Shown here one piece after another: positions 33,258 to 41,072 of a stretch of 64,000 nt of DNA. The DNA is taken from assembly GCF_014649695.1 (NCBI RefSeq), contig NZ_BMTN01000004.1:372001-436000 (forward strand). Reading direction: 5' to 3'. The notes under the pieces are model-generated. The model saw nothing but the letters and a program-made list of their open reading frames with translations. It was not told where the DNA came from and ran no database searches. Within the stretch, counting starts at the first letter, position 1. The number at the start of each line of letters is the position of its first letter. Made by a program: the position numbers and the translations under genes. Source of the DNA: Streptomyces kurssanovii (GTDB taxonomy: Bacteria; Actinomycetota; Actinomycetes; Streptomycetales; Streptomycetaceae).

Positions 33258-34559
33258 GTGAGCAGCACGACCTGGTCGGTGGACGACCACCTCGAGGACA
33301 TCCTTGCCGCGATCCGCCCGCTCGACCCGATCGAGCTTCAGCTGCCGGACGCCCAGGGCTGTGTTCTCGTGGAGGACGTCACCGTCCCCGTCGCGCTGCC
33401 ACCGTTCGACAACAGCTCCATGGACGGGTACGCGGTCCGCGTCGCCGATGTCGCGGGCGCGACGGAGGAGTTCCCCTCCGTCCTCACCGTGATCGGGGAC
33501 GTGGCCGCCGGCAGCGGCGGGCTGCCCACCGTCGGCCCCGGCCAGGCCGCGCGCATCATGACCGGGGCACCGCTGCCTCCCGGCGCGCAGGCCGTGGTCC
33601 CCGTGGAGTGGACCGACGGCGGCACCGGCGGGGGAGCGGCCCACACGATGCGCCCCGCCGGCGAGGACCCGGAGGGGGCGAGCGGCGAGGTCCGCGTCCA
33701 CCGCCCCGTCGAGGAGCGTGCGCATGTGCGCGCCCGGGGCAGCGACGTGCAGGCCGGCGACCTGGCCCTCGCGGCGGGCACGGTCCTCGGCCCGCCCCAG
33801 ATCGGCCTGCTCGCCGCGATCGGCCGCGGCACCGTGCGGGTCCGGCCCCGGCCCCGTGTGGTGGTCCTGTCCACCGGCAGCGAACTGGTCCAGCCCGGCG
33901 AGGAGTTGACCGAGGGCACGATCTACGACTCCAACAGCTTCGCGCTCGCCGCCGCCGCGCGGGACGCGGGCGCGATCTCCTACCGGGTGGGCGCGGTCAC
34001 CGACGATGCGGAGACCCTGCGCGCCACCATCGAGGACCAGCTGATCCGCGCCGACCTGCTGGTCACCACCGGCGGCGTCAGCGTCGGAGCGTACGACGTG
34101 GTCAAGGAGGCGCTCTCCTCGGTGGGCGACGAGGACGAGGCTGGCAGCGGGATCGACTTCCGTAAGCTCGCTATGCAGCCGGGCAAGCCGCAGGGCTTCG
34201 GCTCCATCGGCCCCGAGCACACGCCGCTGTTGGCCCTGCCCGGCAATCCGGTGTCGTCCTACGTCTCCTTCGAGTTGTTCGTCCGGCCCGCGATCCGTGC
34301 GCTCATGGGCCTGCCGGACGTGCACCGCCCCACCGCACGGGCGGTGCTGAAGGCGGACAAGGCGATCGGCTCCCCGGCCGGGAAGCGCCAGTTCCTCCGC
34401 GGCAGGTACGACGCGGAGGCCGGCAGCGTCACTCCCGTCGGCGGCTCGGGCTCCCATCTGATCGCGGCGCTCGCCCACGCCGACTGCCTGATCGTCGTCC
34501 CGGAGTCCGACACCTCGGTGGAGCCCGGCACGGAGGTCGGCGTGGTCCTCCTGGGCTGA
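33258..34559 (+). CDS. glp: Gephyrin-like molybdotransferase Glp (MoeA homologue)
   Basis: A 433-residue MoeA-fold protein. The N-terminal half has PFDNSSMDGYAVR (about residues 50-62) and the MoeA loop RIMTGAPLPPGA (about 96-107). The molybdopterin-binding domain has STGSEL (about 209-214) and TTGGVSVGAYD (about 271-281). The C-terminal domain IV includes LALPGNPVSS. In actinobacteria this MoeA paralogue, encoded near a SepX/GlpR-type membrane protein, is known in Corynebacterium as Glp, an FtsZ-binding division partner. Here moaC, moaB, rimJ and sepX follow. Whether it makes cofactor, helps division or both cannot be told from sequence. Confidence 0.87.
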   Translation: MSSTTWSVDDHLEDILAAIRPLDPIELQLPDAQGCVLVEDVTVPVALPPFDNSSMDGYAVRVADVAGATEEFPSVLTVIGDVAAGSGGLPTVGPGQAARIMTGAPLPPGAQAVVPVEWTDGGTGGGAAHTMRPAGEDPEGASGEVRVHRPVEERAHVRARGSDVQAGDLALAAGTVLGPPQIGLLAAIGRGTVRVRPRPRVVVLSTGSELVQPGEELTEGTIYDSNSFALAAAARDAGAISYRVGAVTDDAETLRATIEDQLIRADLLVTTGGVSVGAYDVVKEALSSVGDEDEAGSGIDFRKLAMQPGKPQGFGSIGPEHTPLLALPGNPVSSYVSFELFVRPAIRALMGLPDVHRPTARAVLKADKAIGSPAGKRQFLRGRYDAEAGSVTPVGGSGSHLIAALAHADCLIVVPESDTSVEPGTEVGVVLLG

Positions 34560-34631
34560 CCGGCCCCCTGTGGCGGTACCGTGTCTGACCACACAGGCCC
34601 TGACGGGACCGGACCGGGAGCACAGGCGCAC

Positions 34632-35141
34632 ATGAGTACGCACGGCAGGCTGACGCACATCGACGAGGCGGGGGCGGCCCGCATGGTCGACGTATCCGGG
34701 AAGGACGTCACCGCCCGCACCGCGCGCGCCACCGGCCGCGTCCTGGTCTCCCCGTACGTCGTGGAGTTGCTGCGCGGCGAGGGCGTCCCGAAGGGCGACG
34801 CGCTCGCCACGGCACGGATCGCCGGGATCATGGGCGCGAAGCGCACGCCCGACCTGATCCCGCTCTGTCACCCCCTCGCCGTCTCCGGCGTGAAGCTCGA
34901 CCTTCTCGTCGCCGACGACGCGGTCGAGATCGCCGCCACGGTGAAGACGACGGACCGTACGGGGGTGGAGATGGAGGCACTCACGGCGGTCTCCGTCGCC
35001 GCCCTCACGGTCGTGGACATGATCAAGGCCGTCGACAAGGCGGCGGTGATCACCGACATCCGCGTCGAGGAGAAGACGGGCGGCAAGTCCGGCGACTGGA
35101 CCCGCGGGGGACACGAGGGAGCAGAAGGAGCGCACGCATGA
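34632..35141 (+). CDS. moaC: Cyclic pyranopterin monophosphate synthase MoaC
   Basis: A 169-residue molybdenum cofactor enzyme that converts the MoaA product into cyclic pyranopterin monophosphate. Visible active-site motifs are [18 protein letters not shown] (about residues 60-77) and the [20 protein letters not shown] segment (about 99-118). ATG 34632 follows GGGAG and fits the usual start. It overlaps moaB by ATGA (35138-35141). moaA is not in this window. Confidence 0.94.
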   Translation: MSTHGRLTHIDEAGAARMVDVSGKDVTARTARATGRVLVSPYVVELLRGEGVPKGDALATARIAGIMGAKRTPDLIPLCHPLAVSGVKLDLLVADDAVEIAATVKTTDRTGVEMEALTAVSVAALTVVDMIKAVDKAAVITDIRVEEKTGGKSGDWTRGGHEGAEGAHA

Positions 35142-35644
35142 CCGCCGCCCACGCCACGGCCCCGTACCGCGCGCTCGTGGTCACCGCCTCCAACCGGGCG
35201 GCGGCCGGGGTGTACGAGGACACGGGCGGCCCGCTCATCGCCGAGAAGCTCACCGCGATGGGCTTCGCCGTGGACGGCCCCAGGGTCGTCCCTGACGGAG
35301 ACCCGGTCGGCGAGGCGCTGCGCGACGGAGTGGCCGACCGGTACGACGTCATCGTGACCACCGGCGGTACGGGCGTCTCGCCCACCGACCGCACGCCCGA
35401 GGTGACCCGCGCCCTCCTCGATCACGAGGTCCCCGGCATCCCGGAGGCGATCCGCGCGTACGGACGCGAGAAGGTGCCCACCGCCGTGCTCTCGCGCGGA
35501 GTCGCCGGAGTCGCCGGCCGCACCCTGATCGTCAACCTCCCCGGCTCCACCGGGGGCGTGCGGGACGGGCTCGCGGTGCTGGAACAGATCCTGCGCCATG
35601 CCGTCGACCAGTTGCGCGGCGGCGACCATCCCAGACCGTCATGA
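35138..35644 (+). CDS. moaB: MogA/MoaB-family molybdenum cofactor biosynthesis protein
   Basis: A 168-residue molybdopterin-binding domain protein. The motif [17 protein letters not shown] (about residues 72-88) and the C-terminal [13 protein letters not shown] (about 135-147) are characteristic of MogA/MoaB, which adenylylates molybdopterin before metal insertion. Its start overlaps the moaC stop (ATGA) and its stop overlaps the next gene's start (ATGA at 35641-35644). Translation is coupled along the run. Confidence 0.92.
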   Translation: MTAAHATAPYRALVVTASNRAAAGVYEDTGGPLIAEKLTAMGFAVDGPRVVPDGDPVGEALRDGVADRYDVIVTTGGTGVSPTDRTPEVTRALLDHEVPGIPEAIRAYGREKVPTAVLSRGVAGVAGRTLIVNLPGSTGGVRDGLAVLEQILRHAVDQLRGGDHPRPS

Positions 35645-36270
35645 GCGTCAGCTGGCCGGTCGTCCTGGTGGACGGTGACATCACCCTCCGCCCCATAAAG
35701 CTGCGCGATCAGCGCACCTGGCGTGAGGTCAACCGGCGCAACCGCGACTGGCTGCGTCCCTGGGAGGCGACGATCCCGCCCCCGGCGCCGGGCGGGCCGC
35801 TCATCCAGCGGCCGACGTACCGGCAGATGGTCCGCCATCTGCGCGCGGAGGCGAACGCGGGCCGGATGCTGCCGTTCGTGATCGAGTATCAGGGCAGGCT
35901 CGTCGGCCAGCTGACCGTGGCCGGGATCACCTGGGGCTCGATGTGCTCCGGTCATGTCGGCTACTGGGTCGACCGGAGCATCGCCGGCCGCGGGGTCATG
36001 CCGACGGCTGTCGCCCTGGCCGTGGACCACTGTTTCCGTTCGGTCGGTCTGCACCGCATCGAGGTCTGCATTCGGCCCGAGAACGGACCGAGCCGCCGCG
36101 TGGTGGAGAAACTCGGATTCCGCGAAGAGGGTCTGCGGCCCCGCTATCTCCACATCGACGGCGCCTGGCGGGACCACCTGGTGTTCGCGCTGACGGCCGA
36201 GGAGGTGCCGGAGGGGCTGCTCAAGCGCTGGCACCAGGCGCGACCCGGAACCGCCCGGGAAATAAAATAA
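35641..36270 (+). CDS. RimJ/RimL-type GNAT acetyltransferase
   Basis: A 209-residue N-acetyltransferase similar to ribosomal-protein alanine acetyltransferases. Motifs are GDITLRPIKLRDQRTWREVN (about residues 12-31), the acetyl-CoA site YWVDRSIAGRGVMPTAVALA (about 108-127) and the C-terminal ENGPSRRVVEKLGFREEGL (about 148-166). It starts within the moaB stop codon. It belongs to the conserved actinobacterial run glp-moaC-moaB-rimJ-sepX; the target protein is unknown. Confidence 0.88.
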   Translation: MSVSWPVVLVDGDITLRPIKLRDQRTWREVNRRNRDWLRPWEATIPPPAPGGPLIQRPTYRQMVRHLRAEANAGRMLPFVIEYQGRLVGQLTVAGITWGSMCSGHVGYWVDRSIAGRGVMPTAVALAVDHCFRSVGLHRIEVCIRPENGPSRRVVEKLGFREEGLRPRYLHIDGAWRDHLVFALTAEEVPEGLLKRWHQARPGTAREIK

Positions 36271-36296
36271 GTGTTCGAAATTGGTCAGCGGTAGCC

Positions 36297-36410
36297 ATGA
36301 ACCGATCTGAACAATCACAAAAAAAGTCCGTGATATCAGCCAGATCGTGCGACACACCGGGCCAATTGGCGGATGCCCTTGTGCAAATCCCTCTACGGTG
36401 TGTTGCGTGA
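36297..36410 (+). CDS. Possible leader peptide overlapping the sepX start
   Basis: A 37-codon frame (begins MNRSEQSQKKS, ends RCVA) starts at ATG 36297 and stops at TGA 36408-36410, overlapping the GTG of sepX as GTGA. The first part is unusually A-rich for this genome. The ribosome binding site is weak. The overlap is the same form seen between truly coupled genes in this window, so translation of sepX could depend on this peptide. It may also be chance. Confidence 0.35.
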   Translation: MNRSEQSQKKSVISARSCDTPGQLADALVQIPLRCVA

Positions 36411-37510
36411 GCAGCAGCGGCCTCATCTACGCAGTCATCGTCGGGGCCTGGGCCGCCTACTTGGTGCCGATGTGGCTCCGCAGGCAGGACGAGCTGAACG
36501 AAGCCCGTCCGACGGAACGCTTCTCCACCGCCATCCGGCTGCTGTCCGGACGAGCGGCGATGGAGCGCCGGTACGCCAAGGAGCTGCGGGAACGCACCGC
36601 TGAGCAGCCCGAGCACGACGTGGACCCGGACGCTGACACGGACCGTTTGAGTTCCGTGGACGTCCGGGCCTTCGCCGCGCCCCGCACCGAAGTCCGCCGG
36701 GACGTGACCGAGGACACCGAGCAGGAGACGGACCGGCCCGCCGGCCGGCCCCCCGCCCCACGTCGCCGGTCCGACCGTGCCGCGGCCGCCGAGCGCGCGC
36801 GGCGCAGCAAGGTCCTCGCCCGGCGCAGACGGACGACCATCGTCCTCTTCCTCGCCTTCACCCTCGGCGCGGTGATCGCCGCGGTCGGCGGACTGGGGCT
36901 GCTGTGGGCGCCCGCCCTGCCGGCCGTGCTCCTCAGCGCCTACATCGTGCAGATGCGCGCCCAGGAGCGGCGGCGCTTCGCGTTCACCATGGACCGGCGG
37001 CGGGCGGAGGCCGCGGCGCAGCGGCTGCGCGAGAACCGCCCGCGCCGCCACCAGCCGGCGCCGGCCGCGGCCGAGCCGGGGGACGGGCCCATGGAGCAGG
37101 CCGAGGACGCCGAGCAAGAACCGGCGCCGAAGCTCTCCCCGCAGGAGGCGGGGCGCCGTGCGCTGGTCGAGCAGACCGATCACGCGGAATGGGTGGACCA
37201 GCAGCGCCAGCGCGGCCCCGTGACCGGCGACAGTTGGGAGCCGGTGCCGGTCCCGCTGCCCACGTACGTCACCGCTCCGGTCGCGCCGCGCGCGTCGAGC
37301 GGCGTCGACGTCAGCGACCCGGAGACCTGGAGCGCGGCCCGCTCCTCGGTGGCCGAGCCGGCGCCCGCCCCGCGCGAGACACCGGGCCCGGAGGCCGGCG
37401 CCGCGGGCCGCCGCACTCCCTCCCAGTCCCGCCGTGCCCGCGACCGGGGCCGCACACCGCTCTTCGACCAGTACGCCGACGAGGACCGGCCGCGCGCCGC
37501 CAACGAGTGA
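36407..37510 (+). CDS. sepX: Septal membrane protein SepX (GlpR)
   Basis: A 367-residue membrane protein. A first membrane helix (about residues 4-20, SGLIYAVIVGAWAAYLVPMW) is followed by the conserved RRQDELNEARPTERFSTAIRL, a long charged linker, and two close membrane helices (about 140-180). A disordered C-terminal half ends with a short conserved segment, GRTPLFDQYADEDRPRAA. This is the layout of Streptomyces SepX and its Corynebacterium homologue GlpR, which sits at the septum and binds Glp. The GTG at 36407 has no ribosome binding site of its own, so leaderless or coupled translation is possible. A terminator follows. Confidence 0.82.
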   Translation: MSSSGLIYAVIVGAWAAYLVPMWLRRQDELNEARPTERFSTAIRLLSGRAAMERRYAKELRERTAEQPEHDVDPDADTDRLSSVDVRAFAAPRTEVRRDVTEDTEQETDRPAGRPPAPRRRSDRAAAAERARRSKVLARRRRTTIVLFLAFTLGAVIAAVGGLGLLWAPALPAVLLSAYIVQMRAQERRRFAFTMDRRRAEAAAQRLRENRPRRHQPAPAAAEPGDGPMEQAEDAEQEPAPKLSPQEAGRRALVEQTDHAEWVDQQRQRGPVTGDSWEPVPVPLPTYVTAPVAPRASSGVDVSDPETWSAARSSVAEPAPAPRETPGPEAGAAGRRTPSQSRRARDRGRTPLFDQYADEDRPRAANE

Positions 37511-37536
37511 CACCACCGGCGGATCGAGACCGCCGA

Positions 37537-37567
37537 GGGGGCGCTGCCGACGACCGGCAGCGCCCCC
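37537..37567 (+). terminator. Terminator after sepX
   Basis: Perfect 13-bp stem, GGGGGCGCTGCCG with its complement, around ACGAC, 26 bp after the stop codon. Confidence 0.8.
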
Positions 37568-37667
37568 CGTTCGTTGTCCGTGACCAGCAAGAAGACCGGC
37601 CGGGTGACCAGCGGCGAACGGATTTCCAAGCACCCCGATCGGGATGCTAGAGTTTCACTCGTTGCAA

Positions 37668-37741
37668 GGGCCTGTGGCGCAGTCTGGTAGCGCACCTCGT
37701 TCGCATCGAGGGGGTCTGGGGTTCAAATCCCCACAGGTCCA
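37668..37741 (+). tRNA. tRNA-Ala (anticodon CGC)
   Basis: A 74-nt cloverleaf without encoded CCA. The acceptor stem pairs GGGCCTG with CAGGTCC and includes the G3:U70 wobble that defines alanine tRNAs. The anticodon loop TTCGCAT between CCTCG and CGAGG gives CGC. The T arm is TGGGGTTCAAATCCCCA. A TAGAGT box at 37648-37653 is a possible -10. The 3' half and its terminator are repeated 1.85 kb downstream, so this gene is the integration site of a small degraded island. Confidence 0.95.
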
Positions 37742-37785
37742 CCGCAGCTGAGAGCCCCTGTCGGAGTCATCCGGTAGGGGCTCTC
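37699..37785 (+). repeat. Direct repeat copy 1 (tRNA-Ala 3' half plus terminator), attL-like
   Basis: Begins at GTTCGCATCGAG in the anticodon arm and ends in the terminator hairpin (GAGAGCCCCT at 37750-37759 with AGGGGCTCTC at 37776-37785). It matches 39550-39635 with only a few differences. The inner terminator stem is slightly degraded in this copy. Confidence 0.85.
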
Positions 37786-37789
37786 TCTC

Positions 37790-37808
37790 TGTCGTGTCCC
37801 AGGTGATG
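37790..37808 (+). repeat. Left terminal inverted repeat of the IS481-type remnant
   Basis: TGTCGTGTCCCAGGTGATG. It matches the complement of the sequence at 38614-38632 at 14 of 19 positions. It begins only 4 bp after repeat copy 1 ends. Confidence 0.65.
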
Positions 37809-37837
37809 CCGCACGGTTTGGTCCCGGGTGATGCTTG

Positions 37838-38545
37838 TGGGCCTGGACAACATCGGAAACCTTGTGGGGCTTGTCGGCTTTCACGTTACGGACCGGGACG
37901 TCGGTCGTGCGGCGGATGACCCGGATCTGGCCGTCCAGGTCGACGGTGATCGTCGTGTCCGAGACGTGCACGGGCACGGTCTGTCCTGCGTAGGGGCGGC
38001 CGAGGGAGACGGCCGCTGTTGTTCACCACCCGGTCCACCTCGAACGCGGCTCCGTCACCGGGTCGACGAGCATGACGCCGCCGACGATGTCCATCTGCCA
38101 CAGCTGCATCGGCGCATCTCGCTGCCAGCGCTTGTCATCCGACCGCTTCCGGCGCCGAACCCCGGTTCCACCAGCCCATGACGGACCAGGATCCGATAGA
38201 CAGTCATCCGCGACGGCACCGGCGTGACTCCTGACCGCTCCAGCACGAACGCGATCCGGCCGCGGACCCCACCTCGGGTGCTTGCGCCGCAGCTCACACA
38301 CCGCTGCCTCCACCTCGGCAGAGGCCTGATGCGGACATGATGCCGACCTGCGCGAACGGTCCGCCGACCCGGCCAGGCCCGAGGCCTCATCCGGGACTTC
38401 CACCCGCTGACCGTCTGCCGCGACACCCCCAGCGACGCGGCGACCTCCGTCACGTCGCACCGGCCAACACCGCCAAGACAGCCCGGTATCTCTGCTCGAC
38501 AACCGACAACTCCACCAGCGCCAATCCCGGCCTCCCCACACGCAC
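37838..38545 (-). pseudogene. IS481-family transposase, frameshifted and internally deleted
   Basis: Pieces of one transposase can be read by switching among the minus-strand frames. They are LALVELSVVEQRYRAVLAVL, then TEVAASLGVSRQTVSGW (helix-turn-helix), then HQASAEVEAAVCELRRKHPRWG, then VPSRMTVYRILVRHGLVEPG, then DKRWQRDAPMQLWQMDIVGG (start of the DDE domain). After DPVTE the sequence jumps to the C-terminal part: VNNSGR, then TVPVHVSDTTITVDLDG and RTTDVPVRNVKADKPHK. Most of the DDE catalytic core is deleted. At least four frame changes are needed, so it is inactive. Confidence 0.8.
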
Positions 38546-38613
38546 CGCAAGGACGCGCACAGAAAAGCCGAACACGGCCGCTGTCAACCATCAGCTGGGA
38601 CCGAACTGTCAAG

Positions 38614-38632
38614 CATCTACCGGGACCGGACA
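38614..38632 (-). repeat. Right terminal inverted repeat of the IS481-type remnant
   Basis: On the minus strand it reads TGTCCGGTCCCGGTAGATG, matching the left end at 14 of 19 positions. It marks the 5' side of the transposase remnant. Confidence 0.65.
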
Positions 38633-38901
38633 GCCGCCGCGGATCAGGGGACCAAGCCCTGCCCGAGTAGCCGGCAAGCGTACGGCCCCCTGATCAGGCC
38701 CGACCCCAAACCGGGCAGGACACCTCCAAAGCCCCTCCGCCGACCTTGATGTCCGTCGGGTACGCGCCTCCGGTCGTTTCACCTGGATGGGTAGGCGCGA
38801 GTCGCGGACCCGTGCGCTCCACATCAGGCTGACCTGGGGATCGGCTACCTCACATGACACATGGTCAGTGAACCGCCCCCTTGGTCCCACAGGAGCACAG
38901 C

Positions 38902-39408
38902 GTGCGTCACTTCAAGCATGTCGGTCTGAGCGCGGCCACCGGGTTGGCTGCCCTCCTTGTCTGCTCTCACCCGGCGTCGGCTTCCAGTACTACCGGTCAC
39001 GAACCCAGACCTCCGAAAGAGGAAGTCTTCCAGCTGGTCGCGAAGCAGACTCAGGGCAGCGGTTTCATCGATGTGGACGGGTCGTCCGGTCCCAGCCAAG
39101 GGGACGAAATCGTTACCACAGGGGATCTCTTTGCCGACGCCACCGCGGTCGGCGACTACGGCCAGATCTGCACGCTGACCCGAACCGCCCCGGGTGATGA
39201 GTTCGACATGCAGTGCGCGGGCTCCCTTGCCCTCGCCGAGGGGCAGATCACCCTGGACGGACGGTTTACCGTCACCAGTGCTGGCCCCGGCGACATCAAC
39301 TTTGCGATCACCGGAGGCACAGGGGACTACCGCACAGCCCGCGGCTTCGTCCACGCCGTCAACGTCAGTGACACGGAGACGCAGCTCACCGTCCACCTCA
39401 TCCGCTGA
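38902..39408 (+). CDS. Secreted allene-oxide-cyclase-like beta-barrel protein
   Basis: A 168-residue exported protein. The signal peptide (VRHFKHVGLSAATGLAALLV, then SHPASA-SS, cleavage near residue 28) follows GTG 38902, which has an AGGAG site. The mature part has the pattern of small actinobacterial AOC-like barrel proteins: SQGDEIVTTGDLF, VGDYGQICTL, MQCAGSLALAEGQITLDG and AITGGTGDYRTARG. Two cysteines could form a disulfide. Function of the bacterial members is not established. It is the only intact gene between the two tRNA-Ala repeats, next to a dead IS element. Confidence 0.75.
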   Translation: MRHFKHVGLSAATGLAALLVCSHPASASSTTGHEPRPPKEEVFQLVAKQTQGSGFIDVDGSSGPSQGDEIVTTGDLFADATAVGDYGQICTLTRTAPGDEFDMQCAGSLALAEGQITLDGRFTVTSAGPGDINFAITGGTGDYRTARGFVHAVNVSDTETQLTVHLIR

Positions 39409-39549
39409 CAGGTCTGGTCCGGCATCCACGCCTAATGGCCGCCGTACAGCAGCGAAGTACAGCAACCGGCACGACCTCATCCGGCTGACATCGGCGCCAG
39501 GTACCCCGACTGACCAGGCGAGCCATCCTCAGCGACCGTCCCGCCCATA

Positions 39550-39635
39550 GTTCGCGTCGAGGGGTCTGGGGTTCAAATCCCCACGGGTCCACCGCAGCTG
39601 AGAGCCCCTGTCGGAGTCGTCCGACAGGGGCTCTC
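39550..39635 (+). repeat. Direct repeat copy 2 (tRNA-Ala 3' half plus terminator), attR-like
   Basis: Starts GTTCGCGTCGAGG and runs through TCTGGGGTTCAAATCCCCA into the terminator. Relative to copy 1 it has lost one G and carries a few substitutions, including one in the acceptor stem. It cannot form a tRNA because the 5' half is absent. Confidence 0.85.
39600..39635 (+). terminator. Perfect tRNA-Ala-type terminator in repeat copy 2
   Basis: GAGAGCCCCTGTCGGA (39600-39615) pairs perfectly with 39620-39635 around GTCG. The equivalent hairpin beside the real tRNA (37750-37785) has mismatches in the inner stem. Confidence 0.8.
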
Positions 39636-39694
39636 GCGTGTTGTGCCAAGTGCTCACCCCCGACGACGAGTCCGGTGTCGTCGCCCCGCAGGGT

Positions 39695-40938
39695 TCAGCC
39701 GAGATGTGCGGCGGTGTGCGAGCAGGGCCCCAGAGCCGGAGGCTTGCGGACACCGAACTCGTGGCGCAGCGCCGACAGTGCGGCGAGGTACCCGGACATG
39801 CCGTGGACCCCAGGTCCGGGCGGGGTCGAGGCCGAGCAGAGATACACGCCCGGCAGGGGCGTGCGGTACGGATCCCAGCGGGGTGCGGGGCGGAGAACCG
39901 ACTGCCGGAGGGTCATCGCGCCGCCCCCGATGTCGCCTCCCACGTAGTTGGGGTTGTACACCTCGTAGGACGCGGCGCTGATGCCACGACCGGCGATCAC
40001 GGTGTCGGTGAATCCGGGCGCGTACCGCTCGATGCGTGACGTGATCAGCTGTGTCGGGTCGCTGCGGTCGCCGTTGGGGACGTGCGCATAGGCCCAGAGG
40101 GGGCGCTTCCCGCGCCTGGTCCTGCCGGGGTCGGCGACGGACGGGTCCACCAGGAGAACGAACGGTTCGGGAGCGGGCACGCCGGCGGAGACGGCCGTCT
40201 CGGCGGCGAAGATCTCCCGATGTGTCCCTCCCAGATGCACCGTTGCCGCGCCGCCGACGGCGGGGTTCTTCCACGGGACCCGCTCGCTGACGAGGAGATC
40301 GACCTTCGCCGCCCCCGGGCCCGTAGCGGTAGCGCTCGAGGCCGCGTCGGTACCGGGGAGAGAGCCGGCCGTTCGACATCCTCAGGAATTCCTTGGGGCT
40401 GACATCCAGCAGTACCAGCTTTGCGGAATGCAGCAGCCCTTGGAGATCTGTCACACGATGGCCGGTCCGGAAAACTCCTCCGTGCGCCGCGATGTCCTGC
40501 GCCATGGCGTCGGCTATTCGGGCGCTCCCGCCTTGTGGGAGAGGCCACCCGGTTCCGTGGGCGAGATGGCCGAGCAGCATGGCGACCGCCGCGCCGGGGA
40601 TCGAAGGAAGCGCCCACAGCATGCGCGGCCACCCCCGTGAGAAGGGATCTGGCCGCCTCCGTGGCGAATCGGCCGACGCCGAACCGTGTGCCGTGCGTCA
40701 GAACACGGCTCGCCATGAGCAGGGAAGCGGGAACGTCCTCGGGGAGGCGGCGCTGCCCCTTCAATATGAGATCGGCAATCCCTGCGGATCGCTCCAGAAG
40801 AGGCTGCATGAGACGGCGCCACCGGGTTCCGTCCTCGCCCAGGTGCTCACAGGTCGAATTGAGGTCACGATATGCGAGTGCGGCAGCTCCCCGGTCGAGC
40901 GGGTGAGCATAGCTGACGGCGGGCTGGAGCATTCGCAC
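39695..40938 (-). pseudogene. FAD/NAD(P)-dependent oxidoreductase (phytoene-desaturase-like), frameshifted and 5' truncated
   Basis: Three consecutive frame segments make up the C-terminal two thirds of one protein. The first is 40938 to about 40620 (VSYAHPLDRGAAALAYRDL, then GIADLILKGQRRLPEDVP). The second is about 40620-40320 (GHLAHGTGWPLPQGGSARIA, then DVSPKEFLRMSNGRL). The third is about 40320-39695 (SERVPWKNPAVGGAATVHLG, then YNPNYVGGDIGGGAM and PGPGVHGMSGYLAAL, the C-terminal FAD-binding motif). Two frameshifts separate them. The N-terminal GxGxxG FAD-binding fold expected before residue 1 is missing. It lies just after tRNA repeat copy 2 and has no recognisable start. Confidence 0.8.
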
Positions 40939-41072
40939 AAGCTGGCGCCGAGCGACGCGGGTCCCAGGGTGGCGGCCGGGCGCAGCGGGCGCCTGCCCGG
41001 CCCGGGGGAGAGCCCCGGCCGGGGAGCGGCCAGGGCTCTCGTCATACCTGGCGGTTCAGCCAGGGGGACGGC

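Larger units (their letters stand above)
37790..38632 (-). mobile_element. Degenerate IS481-family insertion sequence remnant
   Basis: About 843 bp bounded by imperfect terminal repeats, with a transposase gene on the minus strand broken by several frameshifts and a large internal deletion. Intact members of this family are usually around 1.2-1.3 kb, so roughly a third is missing. It fills the first half of the tRNA-Ala island. Confidence 0.75.

Noticed and set aside
39550-39592. Second tRNA-Ala gene
   Set aside because: Only the 3' half is present; there is no D arm or 5' acceptor strand, and it carries a deletion. It is the repeat copy, not a gene.
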